DNA from: Larkinella knui
GTDB lineage: Bacteria > Bacteroidota > Bacteroidia > Cytophagales > Spirosomataceae
Direction of reading: 5' to 3'
DNA length: 64,000 bases
NCBI RefSeq assembly: GCF_003858645.1
Contig: NZ_RQJP01000001.1
Coordinates: 1,550,001-1,614,000 of the forward strand
A program made the translations under genes and the position numbers. The notes beneath the pieces are model-generated. The model saw nothing but the letters and a program-made list of their open reading frames with translations, made no database searches and was not told the origin of the DNA. Shown here piece after piece: positions 1 through 9,557 of the stretch; the stretch's first letter is position 1; every line of letters starts with the position of its first letter.

Positions 1-567
1 TGGTTTTATTCGCTGCACAATCGTTTTTCCGGTAGCCGGATCAACGCCTTTCAACTCAATATAAACCACATTGGGAGACCAAAATGTTCCCCCATCGATG
101 CGAATAAAAATTCGGCTTAACTGACAGTTTTTTCGATCAATATCCGTATAAACATGGTATTGGTTGTTCGCATCTTTCCGGAGCACCATCGGCAGTTTTG
201 AATACGCTACGGATCGCAGTTCGTACGAATCATTTCCGACCGATTTGACATTTATTCCGTACGCAAATTTGCGCTGAATAAAGTTTAAATCTTTGCGCTT
301 CCCTCCTTCCGGATATCGAATCCAGAAAACATGAACCGGACTATTTTTCTGCAGTTTCCCCTGATCGTCCGTATTTAATTCGTAGCAAATCGTATTGGTA
401 TTCGGATCGCGCTGAATATAAAACAGAAGACCGGGAATGTTGCGGGGAACCGGAAAGGTATCCGGATTACTCAATGATGTAAGCCGATTCCGTTCCGGGG
501 CTAAACTACCTTTAAAGGCAACCAGCAAGGAAGCAATGGCAACAATACAAATGACAGCCTTTTTCAT
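1..567 (-). CDS. DUF4833 domain protein, exported (3' end at or beyond window edge)
   Basis: The frame is open from an ATG at 567 to base 1 (189 codons) with no stop, so the C-terminus is cut by the window edge. It starts with a Lys-Lys n-region and a hydrophobic stretch (about residues 4-19), which is a signal peptide. The body contains FPVPRNIPGLLFYIQR, NTNTICYELN and a tail of the type YIELKGVDPATGK. I recognise this pattern as DUF4833 from memory; no enzymatic function is known to me for that family. It is the last gene of the minus-strand lipid train, 35 bp downstream of the PfkB kinase gene, so a role in the same lipid pathway is an inference from position only. Judging by the tail, the stop is probably only a few codons outside the window. 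Confidence 0.7.
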   Translation of the reverse strand, partial: MKKAVICIVAIASLLVAFKGSLAPERNRLTSLSNPDTFPVPRNIPGLLFYIQRDPNTNTICYELNTDDQGKLQKNSPVHVFWIRYPEGGKRKDLNFIQRKFAYGINVKSVGNDSYELRSVAYSKLPMVLRKDANNQYHVYTDIDRKNCQLSRIFIRIDGGTFWSPNVVYIELKGVDPATGKTIVQRIKP

Positions 568-602
568 ACCTTTCCAAATGAATTCCAGCCTCTTTTAATC
601 AA

Positions 603-1514
603 TTAAAAAGTAGGCACTACGACTCTGTTTCCTGCTTTACCTAACCGGCTGTGTTTCAAAATGTTTTCTACCGTTTCGGGAGTTCCGGAGAACGGGCCCG
701 ACGATTCAATTTTGAGCGTAGCCATGGCGGCACCAAATTCCCCGGCTTCCTGCACGGAAGCGCCTTGCGTTTTTTTCCACAAATAGCCCGCCATGTAGGT
801 ATCTCCGCAACCGGTGGCATCGACAATACCCGAGGGCGTGAAGGCCGGAATGGTATAAAACTGATCGCCGGTATAGACAATCGACCCTTTGCTCCCCAGC
901 GTAATGATCACTTCCCGAACGCCCAGATCAGCCAGGTACCGGGCTCCGTCCCGCACATCACTGGTTCCGGTAATCACTTCCATTTCAAACTCGTTGGCTT
1001 TCAGAATAGTAACAGACGGTAAGGCTTCTTTTTTGGCCACCCAATCGCGGTAGAACACTTTTTTTGCTTTTACATACCGCAAATAGCCCTGAATATCGAG
1101 CGAAACCGTTCCTTTCCGGGCCAATGATTGCACCAGTTCCACCGAAATATCGTCCGATAGCAAGGGGCCTAAATGAAAAATTCGGGCCTCGACGGGCGGC
1201 ATGCCGGCAAGGGTAAACGAAGCCGCGGTGTGGTGTACATTCTGCTCGCGATGATCCTGGTTGGATTTGTAAATGTTCTCGAAATAGACGGTATGCTCGC
1301 TGGGCAAGGCCCACACATCGATGCCGTCGTGACGAATGTCATCCACAACGGCACTCTCTTTAGCGGCTAAAGCCGTCACCAGCACATAGTTAACATCGAA
1401 ATTCCGGAGCGCTTTCGAGAAATAGAAAGACGTACCTCCCGGCATAAACTTTACCAATTGATCGGTTACAACTTTGTCGAGCGTAATGTGTCCGATGGTG
1501 CAGATATCATACAT
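603..1514 (-). CDS. PfkB-family carbohydrate/polyol kinase
   Basis: This is a 303-residue ribokinase-fold kinase. The PfkB signature is clear near the C-terminus: DATGCGD at residues 232-238 forms the anion hole, with Asp238 as the expected catalytic base. The N-terminal half has the glycine pair of the substrate site (PGGTSFYFSKAL, residues 25-36), and the length is normal for the family. Substrates of PfkB enzymes include ribose, fructose phosphate, nucleosides and myo-inositol, and the sequence alone does not choose between them. It lies in a train with a nucleotidyltransferase and a CDP-alcohol phosphatidyltransferase. I therefore infer that it phosphorylates the polyol or sugar that becomes a lipid headgroup; an inositol kinase role would fit, since archaeal and plant inositol kinases are PfkB proteins. 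The start is an ATG 57 bp after the HAD gene. Confidence 0.9.
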   Translation of the reverse strand: MYDICTIGHITLDKVVTDQLVKFMPGGTSFYFSKALRNFDVNYVLVTALAAKESAVVDDIRHDGIDVWALPSEHTVYFENIYKSNQDHREQNVHHTAASFTLAGMPPVEARIFHLGPLLSDDISVELVQSLARKGTVSLDIQGYLRYVKAKKVFYRDWVAKKEALPSVTILKANEFEMEVITGTSDVRDGARYLADLGVREVIITLGSKGSIVYTGDQFYTIPAFTPSGIVDATGCGDTYMAGYLWKKTQGASVQEAGEFGAAMATLKIESSGPFSGTPETVENILKHSRLGKAGNRVVVPTF

Positions 1515-1571
1515 GGTTCTTAAAATCTTGGTGTCGTAAACTTCTTTGTCATCATTCCGGGCAAGCCGGTT

Positions 1572-2294
1572 TTACCCATTTAACCGGGTGAGCAATTCAG
1601 GAAGCTGGGCGAAATCGGTTAACTCCGCATCGGCCTCCGAAAATGGGTCACTGGTCCGGTTGGTTTCTTCCCAGCCGGCAACGTTCAACCAGACGGTTTG
1701 GCAGCCGGCCGCTTTACCCGGTCGGATATCTTTGGAATACGAGTCGCCAACGACCACGCAGTTTTCGGCGGGAAGTTGCAACTGTGTGACGCCGAGCCGG
1801 TAAATTTCCGGATCAGGTTTCCGGATGCCCACCACGGCCGATTCGACGACGGTTTTAAAACAGGACCGAATACCAAAATCCGTGAGGACCGTGTTCAGAT
1901 TTCCGTAAAAATTCGACACCATCACCAGGGGATAGCGGTCCGCCAGTTTGGTCAAAACCGGTTTGGCTTTTTCTACCGTACGCTGCGCAAACGCATTGCA
2001 ATCCGCAGCAACCGTTGCAATGTCCCGCTTGTCGACCGTATACCCATTGTCGGTCAAATAGGCGAACTGCTGTTCAATTTTCAGATACAGAACCTCGTAA
2101 AAGGAATGTTCCGGCTTCACAATCGGATGGATTGCCAGCGCCCGTTCGCCAAACGAATACGCTTTGGAAAAAGCAGCTTTATCGACAGGTACCCGGTATT
2201 TTTGATAACCCGCCCACAAAACTCCACCCCAATGCAAGCCGTTGGTATCAATCGTGCCGCCATAATCCAATAATACGCCTTTTATCATCGTCAT
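1572..2294 (-). CDS. HAD-superfamily hydrolase
   Basis: This is a 240-residue HAD protein. Motif I is LLDYGGT with the nucleophile at Asp10; the residue two positions later, usually the acid/base Asp, is Gly12. Motif II is the Ser of MVSNFYGN, and motif IV is VVGDSYSKD. A helical cap region lies between motif I and motif II, as in subclass I enzymes. I chose the ATG at 2294 over a TTG one codon earlier. HAD enzymes usually remove phosphate from small metabolites. In this train it could dephosphorylate a headgroup precursor or a phosphorylated lipid, but the missing second Asp leaves open that it is a weak or atypical phosphatase. It sits 12 bp downstream of the flippase-like gene and is probably co-transcribed. 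Confidence 0.85.
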   Translation of the reverse strand: MTMIKGVLLDYGGTIDTNGLHWGGVLWAGYQKYRVPVDKAAFSKAYSFGERALAIHPIVKPEHSFYEVLYLKIEQQFAYLTDNGYTVDKRDIATVAADCNAFAQRTVEKAKPVLTKLADRYPLVMVSNFYGNLNTVLTDFGIRSCFKTVVESAVVGIRKPDPEIYRLGVTQLQLPAENCVVVGDSYSKDIRPGKAAGCQTVWLNVAGWEETNRTSDPFSEADAELTDFAQLPELLTRLNG

Positions 2295-2306
2295 CAATCC
2301 GTAAAA

Positions 2307-3338
2307 TCAATCGTTCGTAACCAGTTCGGCAGGCTCAGACACGGTTTTGGCCCGGGTTATTCGCAACAATACCAGCCCGATCAGAATCCAGACCAGTTCC
2401 CGGATGCGCATGACTACCCCGATGAATAGCCCGGCAGCAGCCGGAAATCCGACCCATTTCAAGGCCAGCGCCAGGCCACCCTCGCGCGTACCGAGTTGCA
2501 TGGGCGAGAAGAAAACCAGGTTGGCAAACAGCGAAGACCCCGAACTGACAATCAGGGATTGCACCAGTGACATATCCAGATCGAGTGCGCGGGCTGTAAA
2601 ATAAATCTCCAGACACCCAATCACGCGGGCCACAAATTCCAGCCCCAGAGACACATAAAACCGCGGTTTTCGGTCGGCATACAACACCCGGATCTGTTGG
2701 TCGATTTCTGCCAGAGACTCCGCTTTCTCACGGGCAAACGCCTTTGCTTTCTTTTTTACCAGCGGTATTTTTTCCAGAAACTGAAATGTACTTACCGTAA
2801 ATCCTTTTTTATAAACCCGTATAAACCAGTACGCCAGCGTTAAACCAGCCAGCGCCAAAACGGCACAACCCAGCAGGAGCGGTTTGGTCAAGGGTAAAAA
2901 CCCGACAATCAGGCCAATCGAAACCAGCCAGAAAATGATGTGCGAAAACATGTGCATCAGGCTGTAGAGCAACACCGAAGACGTGGCTTTCTGAACGCCC
3001 AGCGCGGGTTTTAATTCCAGAATCCGGTAGGGCTCACCACCCAGCGCCACAAAGGGAGTAATGTAATTGATGGCGTAGCCGGTGATGGTGAGTCGCAGGA
3101 TCGAGCGGAAAGGCAGCTTGCTCTCCGGCAATTCCGGGTCCTGAATGATGGCGTTGAAAGCCAGCGCATTCAGGCCGTAAATCAGCAGCCAGCTACCCAC
3201 CACCGGAATAAACCAGACCCCCGTTTTGGTGATATTGAGCCAGATCACACCCAGCCCCATGACGTACAGCATGTAGCCCAGGGTTAGGATTCCCAGGATA
3301 AAAAATAGCGTCCTATAGTGTTGGGTACTGATTTTCAC
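2307..3338 (-). CDS. Flippase-like membrane protein (LPG_synthase_TM/UPF0104 family)
   Basis: This 343-residue protein is almost entirely membrane helices (about 8). It has the character of the lysylphosphatidylglycerol-synthase transmembrane domain family: an ALGGEPYRILEL-type motif around residues 98-110, and near the C-terminus FFSPMQLGTREGGLALAL. Members lacking the soluble tRNA-dependent domain, as here, are usually called flippase-like and are thought to move lipids or glycolipids across the inner membrane. The start is GTG at 3338, lying 26 bp inside the preceding phosphatidyltransferase gene, which implies translational coupling. I infer that it exports the lipid made by the neighbouring enzymes; the substrate is unknown. 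Confidence 0.85.
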   Translation of the reverse strand: MKISTQHYRTLFFILGILTLGYMLYVMGLGVIWLNITKTGVWFIPVVGSWLLIYGLNALAFNAIIQDPELPESKLPFRSILRLTITGYAINYITPFVALGGEPYRILELKPALGVQKATSSVLLYSLMHMFSHIIFWLVSIGLIVGFLPLTKPLLLGCAVLALAGLTLAYWFIRVYKKGFTVSTFQFLEKIPLVKKKAKAFAREKAESLAEIDQQIRVLYADRKPRFYVSLGLEFVARVIGCLEIYFTARALDLDMSLVQSLIVSSGSSLFANLVFFSPMQLGTREGGLALALKWVGFPAAAGLFIGVVMRIRELVWILIGLVLLRITRAKTVSEPAELVTND

Positions 3339-4287
3339 GTTCGCTGGTAATCTTCTGGTAAAAATGACGGCTAACGCCTTCCTGCTTCACACACATGTAA
3401 ATCAGAATGGGGTTCAAAACAAAAATGTCGAAGAAAAAATAGATCCACGCCTGGTCGATGAACAGCCATAAGAACAGAAACAAAACCCGGGTATTGAACT
3501 GGATAATGTTGGTATATTTCATCAACGGGCGGTTTTTTACCCGAAAATCATCGACCAGAGTTTGGGGTAAACCCAGGTGGTATTTCTGCCGAACAACCGC
3601 CAGCAATTTTTGCAGGTTCGGTGAAAAGCTTTCCTGCAATTTGGTGTAATTCAAATACGTGCGTGCCACCAGTTTCTGGCCAAAATGGCGGCCCCACGTA
3701 AGCTGATCGTATTCTTTCTGCAAATCCCGGCTGTTGTCGAGCTCACTACCCGAGGTTCCCTTGATAAAAAACAGGTGGACGTTGCGGTAATAATCGGCCA
3801 TTGCCGACTGGATTACGTGCGAAATTCCGGCGACCACCCCCGGAACCCAGATCAGCGCCGACCAGCCTTCGTTCTGGCTCCGCAAACAAATGGCAATGTG
3901 AATGGAAATAAACCAGAAATCACCGGCGGCACCGTCCAGAATGCGCCCCAGACGGCTTTTGTTGTTGGTCATGCGCGCCAGCTGCCCATCGGCACTGTCG
4001 AGCGAATTGGCAAAGACCAGCAGCAGCATCCCGATGACGTTGATCCAAAGTTCCTGGTAATAAAAAAGAATACCGGCGGCTACCCCAAAGAATATACTGA
4101 CGATGGTAACGGGATTGGGGGTGATGCCTACGCGGGCGCAAAACCGCGCGATCTGGTACCCAATGGGCCGGTAAAACCAGATATCGATGGTTTCTTCGGT
4201 GTCCGACGATTTCAGGGTACTTTCAAATGAAGTGCGGGTATTTTCCGCGGTTTCCGGCCCGGAGGGGCTTTTTGTCACTGTATTCAT
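3313..4287 (-). CDS. CDP-alcohol phosphatidyltransferase family membrane enzyme
   Basis: This is a 324-residue integral membrane enzyme. The class signature is visible: Asp97, Asp100, Gly101, Ala104, Arg105, Gly114, Asp118, then a final Asp123. In the canonical motif the last two Asp are separated by three residues; here four residues (GAAG) lie between Asp118 and Asp123. The family moves a phosphoalcohol from a CDP-activated donor to an alcohol acceptor in the membrane. An N-terminal cytosolic segment of about 35 residues precedes the helices. The gene overlaps the ATP-grasp gene by 4 bp (ATGA) and the flippase gene by 26 bp. With a nucleotidyltransferase two genes upstream, I infer that it uses a CDP-activated headgroup, perhaps with ceramide or diacylglycerol as acceptor. 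Confidence 0.88.
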   Translation of the reverse strand: MNTVTKSPSGPETAENTRTSFESTLKSSDTEETIDIWFYRPIGYQIARFCARVGITPNPVTIVSIFFGVAAGILFYYQELWINVIGMLLLVFANSLDSADGQLARMTNNKSRLGRILDGAAGDFWFISIHIAICLRSQNEGWSALIWVPGVVAGISHVIQSAMADYYRNVHLFFIKGTSGSELDNSRDLQKEYDQLTWGRHFGQKLVARTYLNYTKLQESFSPNLQKLLAVVRQKYHLGLPQTLVDDFRVKNRPLMKYTNIIQFNTRVLFLFLWLFIDQAWIYFFFDIFVLNPILIYMCVKQEGVSRHFYQKITSERENQYPTL

Positions 4288-5189
4288 GACGCGGTTTGGG
4301 TAAATTTCTGAAAAATCACTGCGGCAATCGGCGCGGCAGCCTCCTGACGACAGGGCGCAAAACTGGGCCAGTCGTTCAGATCGATTACGTGAAACGATCC
4401 GTCTTTTCCCACAATGGCATCGCCACCGTAAATATCGATTCCCAGCGCAGTGGCCGAGGCCGAGGCAACCTTCAGTAGCTCCGCCTGATCGAATGGATGA
4501 TGGAGGGATTTGCCATTGATCTGTTCGTAATCAACATACTTGTGGTGATTATGTTCATACGGATAAAACCAGAAGAAGAAATCACTGCCCAACACCCCGT
4601 AAAATTTCACCAGGTCACCAACCAGATGCTGCGAAATCAGCACATCCGAAATATCACGCAAGGCATACTCCCGCAGCATTTCCTTGCCTTCCCGCGGGTT
4701 CGACACAAACGTGACGTCTTCCTTGTGAATCGCGTGAAAATCGCCCCGCTTGATCCAGTATCCCTTACCGGGTAGCTGATCAAAAACGCTTTCGCCCGCT
4801 TCTGCCGTAGACACAATGACGCTTTCCGGAACCGGTATATTACTACCTAACAGCGCCTTATGCATATTGATACGAAAGGCGTTTTCAATTCCAAATCCCG
4901 AATTGACCACAATTTTTCCGTCGGATTCGACCGTTTGCAGCTTTTTGACCACCGCTTTCTGTCGGGCCATCGTGAAGATGTAGCGTTCGGGGGTTTCATC
5001 TTGCTTAAAAAAGTCATCTTCACAACACAGGCGAACGTGGCATCCCAGTTTTTCAAGCGCCTGAGCGGTTAGTGAAAAAATAGCATCATCATTCCCGATG
5101 TGATTTGGTGAAAATTTCCGGTTTCTCTGAACTCCAAGTACTTCCAAGGTAATAAACTTTAAGTTTCCAGCCGGAGCTGTAGACGTCAA
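4284..5189 (-). CDS. ATP-grasp-like ligase of unknown substrate
   Basis: This 301-residue protein has the order of an ATP-grasp enzyme. An N-terminal Rossmann-like half has LEVLGVQRNRKFSPN near the start. A central part has WIKRGDFHAIHKEDV around the ATP-binding strand. The C-terminal GGDAIVGKDGSFHVIDLNDWPSF ends in the Asp/Asn pair that normally binds Mg-ATP. ATP-grasp enzymes join a carboxylate to an amine or thiol through an acyl phosphate. The start appears to be TTG at 5189, 8 bp after the stop of the nucleotidyltransferase gene, since no ATG lies in a sensible place. Conserved placement among lipid genes suggests that it modifies the headgroup, for example by adding an amino acid, but no substrate can be read from the sequence. 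Confidence 0.7.
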   Translation of the reverse strand: MTSTAPAGNLKFITLEVLGVQRNRKFSPNHIGNDDAIFSLTAQALEKLGCHVRLCCEDDFFKQDETPERYIFTMARQKAVVKKLQTVESDGKIVVNSGFGIENAFRINMHKALLGSNIPVPESVIVSTAEAGESVFDQLPGKGYWIKRGDFHAIHKEDVTFVSNPREGKEMLREYALRDISDVLISQHLVGDLVKFYGVLGSDFFFWFYPYEHNHHKYVDYEQINGKSLHHPFDQAELLKVASASATALGIDIYGGDAIVGKDGSFHVIDLNDWPSFAPCRQEAAAPIAAVIFQKFTQTAS

Positions 5190-5197
5190 TAGGTGTT

Positions 5198-5905
5198 TTA
5201 GTTGGCCTCGCTTAAAAAAAGCTCCGCCGTTTCAATATCCCGCACGTGATCCACATCCACAATTTTTGCGAACGGATAAGCCTGGATCGCCAGTTCTTTT
5301 TCCAGCAGGTAGCGCTGAAAATTCCGCATCCGGCTGTTGCCGCTTTCGACAACCTGACCCACGGCCTCCAGTGCTTTTTTCCTCAGCGCATACACGCCAC
5401 CGGATATATAGGGTGTGTCCGTGGTATTTTTATCGGTAAACGCCACAATGGCCTGGGTAGCATCCACCGTGACAAACAGCGGGCTTTCATCATCGACAAA
5501 GGTGGTGACGGCCATCAGACCGTCGAGTTCAGGACGTCGTTCAAACTCCGTGATGAAGGCCCTGAATTCGTCTTCTTTAAAAACCGTATCCGTGGTGGCC
5601 AGACACAGTGCGTCGACAGCAGGCATGGTTTTCAACAGTTCATGAAAACTGTGCAAGGAACTGGGCGTCGATTGGCGGACCACAGCAATAGGAAGCGTTT
5701 CGCTCAACGCCAGTAAATGCTCCGCCAGGGGGTCGGAATCTTCATTGATGATCACCCGGATGGATTCCGGATTGGTATCCATAAAAATGCCAATCAACCG
5801 ATCGATCAGCATCTGTCCGTTTAGACTCACCATCGGCTTTGGCAGCGTAATTCCTTCCCGGGCCAGCCGGGACCCCTCTCCTGCCGCAATGATCGCGTAA
5901 TTCAT
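5198..5905 (-). CDS. Nucleotidyltransferase (NTP-transferase family)
   Basis: This is a 235-residue nucleotidyltransferase. The N-terminus MNYAIIAAGEGSRL carries the nucleotide-binding glycine-rich loop of sugar-phosphate nucleotidyltransferases, followed by the KP pair (LPKPMVSL). The C-terminal DVDHVRD fits the metal-binding end of the fold. A longer frame runs to 5977, but the first 24 residues would overlap the end of the DUF5686 gene, and the ATG at 5905 gives the standard family start directly before the glycine loop. The enzyme should convert a sugar or polyol phosphate plus NTP into a nucleotide-activated form. It is encoded near a CDP-alcohol phosphatidyltransferase, so CDP-inositol or CDP-glycerol-like products are possible. 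This parallels archaeal inositol-phosphate cytidylyltransferase/DIPP synthase, where the two activities are fused. Confidence 0.88.
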   Translation of the reverse strand: MNYAIIAAGEGSRLAREGITLPKPMVSLNGQMLIDRLIGIFMDTNPESIRVIINEDSDPLAEHLLALSETLPIAVVRQSTPSSLHSFHELLKTMPAVDALCLATTDTVFKEDEFRAFITEFERRPELDGLMAVTTFVDDESPLFVTVDATQAIVAFTDKNTTDTPYISGGVYALRKKALEAVGQVVESGNSRMRNFQRYLLEKELAIQAYPFAKIVDVDHVRDIETAELFLSEAN

Positions 5906-5930
5906 ACTCCTCCGTTTAAAAAACAACTCA

Positions 5931-8489
5931 TTAAAAATCAAACCGGAACCGTCCCCGAATTCCCCACTCTGCCACATTAGGATGGTTCAGGTAATTGAAA
6001 CGCTTTACCAGATCCAGCCGCAGAATTTTGAAAATATTTGCCACCCCGATGCTCCCTTCCATATAGGGGACATTTCCCAGGGCATAGCTAATCGTTTTTC
6101 CCTGTTCATCGACGGGGAACCGGTATACCGACGCCCGTTTATCGGGATTGTTTTCATCCCGCAACCCACCGGCGAGCGCTTTAAAGCTGAACACCTCACG
6201 CAATTTCAGTTTTTTCAGCAGCGGTATTTTATTGAACAGAAAACCGTTCATATAATACTGGACGTTGATGCTCGCATAGTGATCGCTGACAAATTCCAGA
6301 AAATTCATCAGGTTATAGGAGTTTAACTGATACGCGTACGTTTGGTTGGCCCGATGAATCGTGAGCAGCGGAAAAGGAATGTTTTTGCCGATCACATACC
6401 CGCCTTCCGCCGTCAAATCCATGTAACCGAACTGGGACAGGTAGGCGCGCTTAAAGATGTTGGCATTGAAATTATGATACTGATTTTCTCCGCCCAGAAA
6501 ACCCTTCAGTCCGGCGCCATACCGCACTGTAAAAATGGGGTATTTGTTAAAAAGCGGAGTGCGGTATAGTTTTCCCTGGTAGAACTGCTCATTGGGAGCA
6601 TACCGCAGCTCAATATTCAATTCGGTGTTGTTCAAATCGGTATTTGTGGGCAGGTTTCCTTCCTGAGCAACCGGAATGTACTGCAGGATGCCGGCCGGAC
6701 GCTGGTTCCACTGCGTAAAGCCGAGTTTATACGAGAAGTGGTTTTCAAACTCACTGATGTATTCTATCCGGTAAATGTCATTGTATAACCAGCGGTTATT
6801 CTGTCCGCGTTTGAACGACAGCAGGAAATTATCTTCCTGAACAAACTGCAAATCCTGCCCCGGTATTTTGGTATCACGCTGGAAACTGGCGCGGACGTAC
6901 TTCAGAGGAAAACTATAGACCGACTTGTTGTTGAGCGAATAGGTCCCGCTTAAAAAATACTTCCACTTCTCGTCCTTGAAACCGTAGGCCGCGTAGGTCT
7001 CAAAATACATCCGTTTGCTGAACTCCGTGGTGGTTCGGCCCCCGAATCGCAGCCGGAAGCCCTCGACCGGGTTGAAGCTGTAGAACGTGTTGACCGGCCC
7101 GATCTCCAGGGGTCCCACCGTTTTGTAACCCGCAATCAGAAGCGTCGCGTAACTCATCGTCCGACGGAACGAAGGAATGGTCTGCAGGGTATCGACGTTT
7201 TTGTAAATCACCGATTCCGATTTCTCCAGCGGAATGGGTCGAATCAGGTTCCAGTAGGCCTCGTTTTGCCTTTCATCAGGATTATCGACCATTTCTACTA
7301 ACGGTCCGGCATATACGCTGTCAGGTCGGGTCGTATTGATTTCGTAGTTTTTCAAATTCACCACCCGCTGCCCGAAAATCCCGGGTGTATTTTCACCGAG
7401 GGCAAATTCGATCCCCAACGTTGTTTTACTCAGGTGATAGCGCCCGTCGATGCTTTTCTCAAATTCAATCCGCGCTTCCAGATCACGCAGGTAGTTGAGA
7501 TTAATGTCCTTATTAACCGTCAGATACGCATTCTGAACGCCAAAATTCCCGTCCAGCGTCACAAAGAGTTTTCCTTCAAACAGCAGGTCGGTTTTGTTTC
7601 GGGGCACAAAACCCAGTTCGATAAGCCAGGGCGTCTGCGTTTTAATCGTGTCGCGAATAAAATATTTATAAAAAGTCGGAGCGGTATTGGCAATCGGGCT
7701 CAACAACATATTCGTGGCGATGAACAGGTTGTTGTCGTAGATGTTGATGTCTGCGTAAAGCCGGTTAAAATATTTGCTCAGCCCCTTGTTATCAATGAAC
7801 CGCGGATCGAATTCGGCCCGGCGATTGGCCTTCACCCATTGCTTTTTCGTGGCCGGGTTTTTGCGGATGTAAAACTGGGAAAGTTTTTCTTCCATGTAAG
7901 CCGGTAAGCGGCTTTTCCCGTCCTGGTCGGTCGAATCCGGATCGGTGAACAGAAACTGATAGTTGCGAAAAATGCGCTTGCTCCGAAAGTTTTCCGAAAG
8001 ATTGCTCAGTGCCAGCGAGATTTTTTCGTATTGCTCATATTCTACGGTGGCATAATTACCCGCCTGATTTTTCTCCTTGTTGTCGATCACCTGACGAATG
8101 AGCTGAACCGCCGGATTGTCGCGGTTGCGATACCGGCTTTTCCCTTTCACGGTTACTTCCGTCAACATGGTGGCATCCACGCTCATTTTTATATTGATCA
8201 CCTGCTCCGCACCCTGCGTTACGGGTTTTTCAATGCTTTGATAGCCCACATAGGTAAACTTGATGCGGGAATGGGTGGCCGGTACCGCTATAACGTACTT
8301 GCCGTCAACATCGGCCGATGTACCCTGCGTAGTACCCGGTATAATTACACTGACAAAAGGCAGTGTTTCGCCGGTTCTGGCGTCCGTAATCACGCCTTTT
8401 ACCTGCGTTGATTGTGCCATTGATCTACCCAAAGAAAGTAGGGCAATGCCGAGCAGTAGCGTTACGTGTGTGATGAGTGATTTTAACAT
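5931..8489 (-). CDS. DUF5686 / carboxypeptidase-regulatory-like outer-membrane protein
   Basis: This is an 852-residue exported protein. Residues 1-25 are a signal peptide ending in SMAQ. Residues about 28-115 form a CarboxypepD_reg-like beta domain (KGVITDARTGETLPFVSV ... GYQSIEK), the same kind found at the start of SusC proteins. The remainder is rich in aromatic beta strands typical of an outer-membrane barrel, and the very last residues are RFRFDF, ending in Phe as barrel proteins do. I recognise the long second part as DUF5686. Its function is unknown; it could carry or place lipid or glycan in the outer membrane. It sits inside the sphingolipid/headgroup train, 70 bp after the epimerase gene and 25 bp before the nucleotidyltransferase gene, suggesting the same transcript. 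Confidence 0.87.
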   Translation of the reverse strand: MLKSLITHVTLLLGIALLSLGRSMAQSTQVKGVITDARTGETLPFVSVIIPGTTQGTSADVDGKYVIAVPATHSRIKFTYVGYQSIEKPVTQGAEQVINIKMSVDATMLTEVTVKGKSRYRNRDNPAVQLIRQVIDNKEKNQAGNYATVEYEQYEKISLALSNLSENFRSKRIFRNYQFLFTDPDSTDQDGKSRLPAYMEEKLSQFYIRKNPATKKQWVKANRRAEFDPRFIDNKGLSKYFNRLYADINIYDNNLFIATNMLLSPIANTAPTFYKYFIRDTIKTQTPWLIELGFVPRNKTDLLFEGKLFVTLDGNFGVQNAYLTVNKDINLNYLRDLEARIEFEKSIDGRYHLSKTTLGIEFALGENTPGIFGQRVVNLKNYEINTTRPDSVYAGPLVEMVDNPDERQNEAYWNLIRPIPLEKSESVIYKNVDTLQTIPSFRRTMSYATLLIAGYKTVGPLEIGPVNTFYSFNPVEGFRLRFGGRTTTEFSKRMYFETYAAYGFKDEKWKYFLSGTYSLNNKSVYSFPLKYVRASFQRDTKIPGQDLQFVQEDNFLLSFKRGQNNRWLYNDIYRIEYISEFENHFSYKLGFTQWNQRPAGILQYIPVAQEGNLPTNTDLNNTELNIELRYAPNEQFYQGKLYRTPLFNKYPIFTVRYGAGLKGFLGGENQYHNFNANIFKRAYLSQFGYMDLTAEGGYVIGKNIPFPLLTIHRANQTYAYQLNSYNLMNFLEFVSDHYASINVQYYMNGFLFNKIPLLKKLKLREVFSFKALAGGLRDENNPDKRASVYRFPVDEQGKTISYALGNVPYMEGSIGVANIFKILRLDLVKRFNYLNHPNVAEWGIRGRFRFDF

Positions 8490-8559
8490 GTTCGTGTTGG
8501 CTTCGGTTTTCCTCAGCCCTTAATTGCTTCCATCTGGTGGGATGTCTCTTTTCGTCGTG

Positions 8560-9557
8560 TTACAGCCATTTATTTTCCCGATACCATTGAAGTGTTTCGG
8601 CCAATCCCTTCGACAAGTCATACTGTGGCTGGTAGTTCAATTCCGCACGGGCGGCTTCGATGCTACAGACCCAATTCGGTGCAGTCAGCTCCCTGATTTT
8701 TTCCCGGTTCAGGACAGGAGCGGTCCCTGAAAACGTATACCCGACATCCAGCAGCCCGGCCACCACTTCCATCATACTGACGGGCAGATGAAAGCGAAAC
8801 GGGTGCTTCCCGCTCAAGTTCCGGAACAAATTCGCCAGCGTATACCGGCTGTAGGCTCCTCCGTCCGATATGTTATACACCCGGTTTTGGTTTTGTTTCT
8901 GAAACAGGGCCGCCATAGTCGCCGAAACCAGATCTTTTACATACACGAAGCTCAATCGCTGCGGTTTTTTGCCGATGTATAGATCCAGCCCTTTTTGCAA
9001 GGTTTTAAACAGGATAAACAGATCCTTTTCGCGGGGGCCATACACCGCCGTTGGCCGGATAATGGTGATGGGCAGGCCCTTTTCCTTCAATTCTCCCAGG
9101 TAGTGTTCAGCCAGCAGTTTACTTTTTCCGTAACTGGTGACGGGTATGGGCAGGGTGGTTTCCGTTATGGGCTGTTCTTCCTGATACGATAAGGGCCCCA
9201 CAGCGGCCAGGCTGCTCATAAAGATAAATCGCTTCACCGGTGTGGAGGTTGCCGAGGCCGCCTGAGCCAGATTCAGCGTATAGTCGGCATTGATTAAATT
9301 ATAGGCTTTTAAATTTTTTGCCCGCGTTGCTCCGGCAGCATGAATGATATAGCGGTAATTTCCTTCCTCCAGGGTTCGTTTCAGGGTTTCTTTTGAACTA
9401 AAATCAGGATAGACCAGGACCGGACTCAATTCGTTCAGTTGCGTGAGGTCGCTGGTGCGACGTACAGCCGCATGGACTTCCAAACCGGCTTTTTGAGCCG
9501 CCTGAACCAAATGATAGCCAATAAATCCACTAGCTCCGGTAATCAAAACCCGATCTT

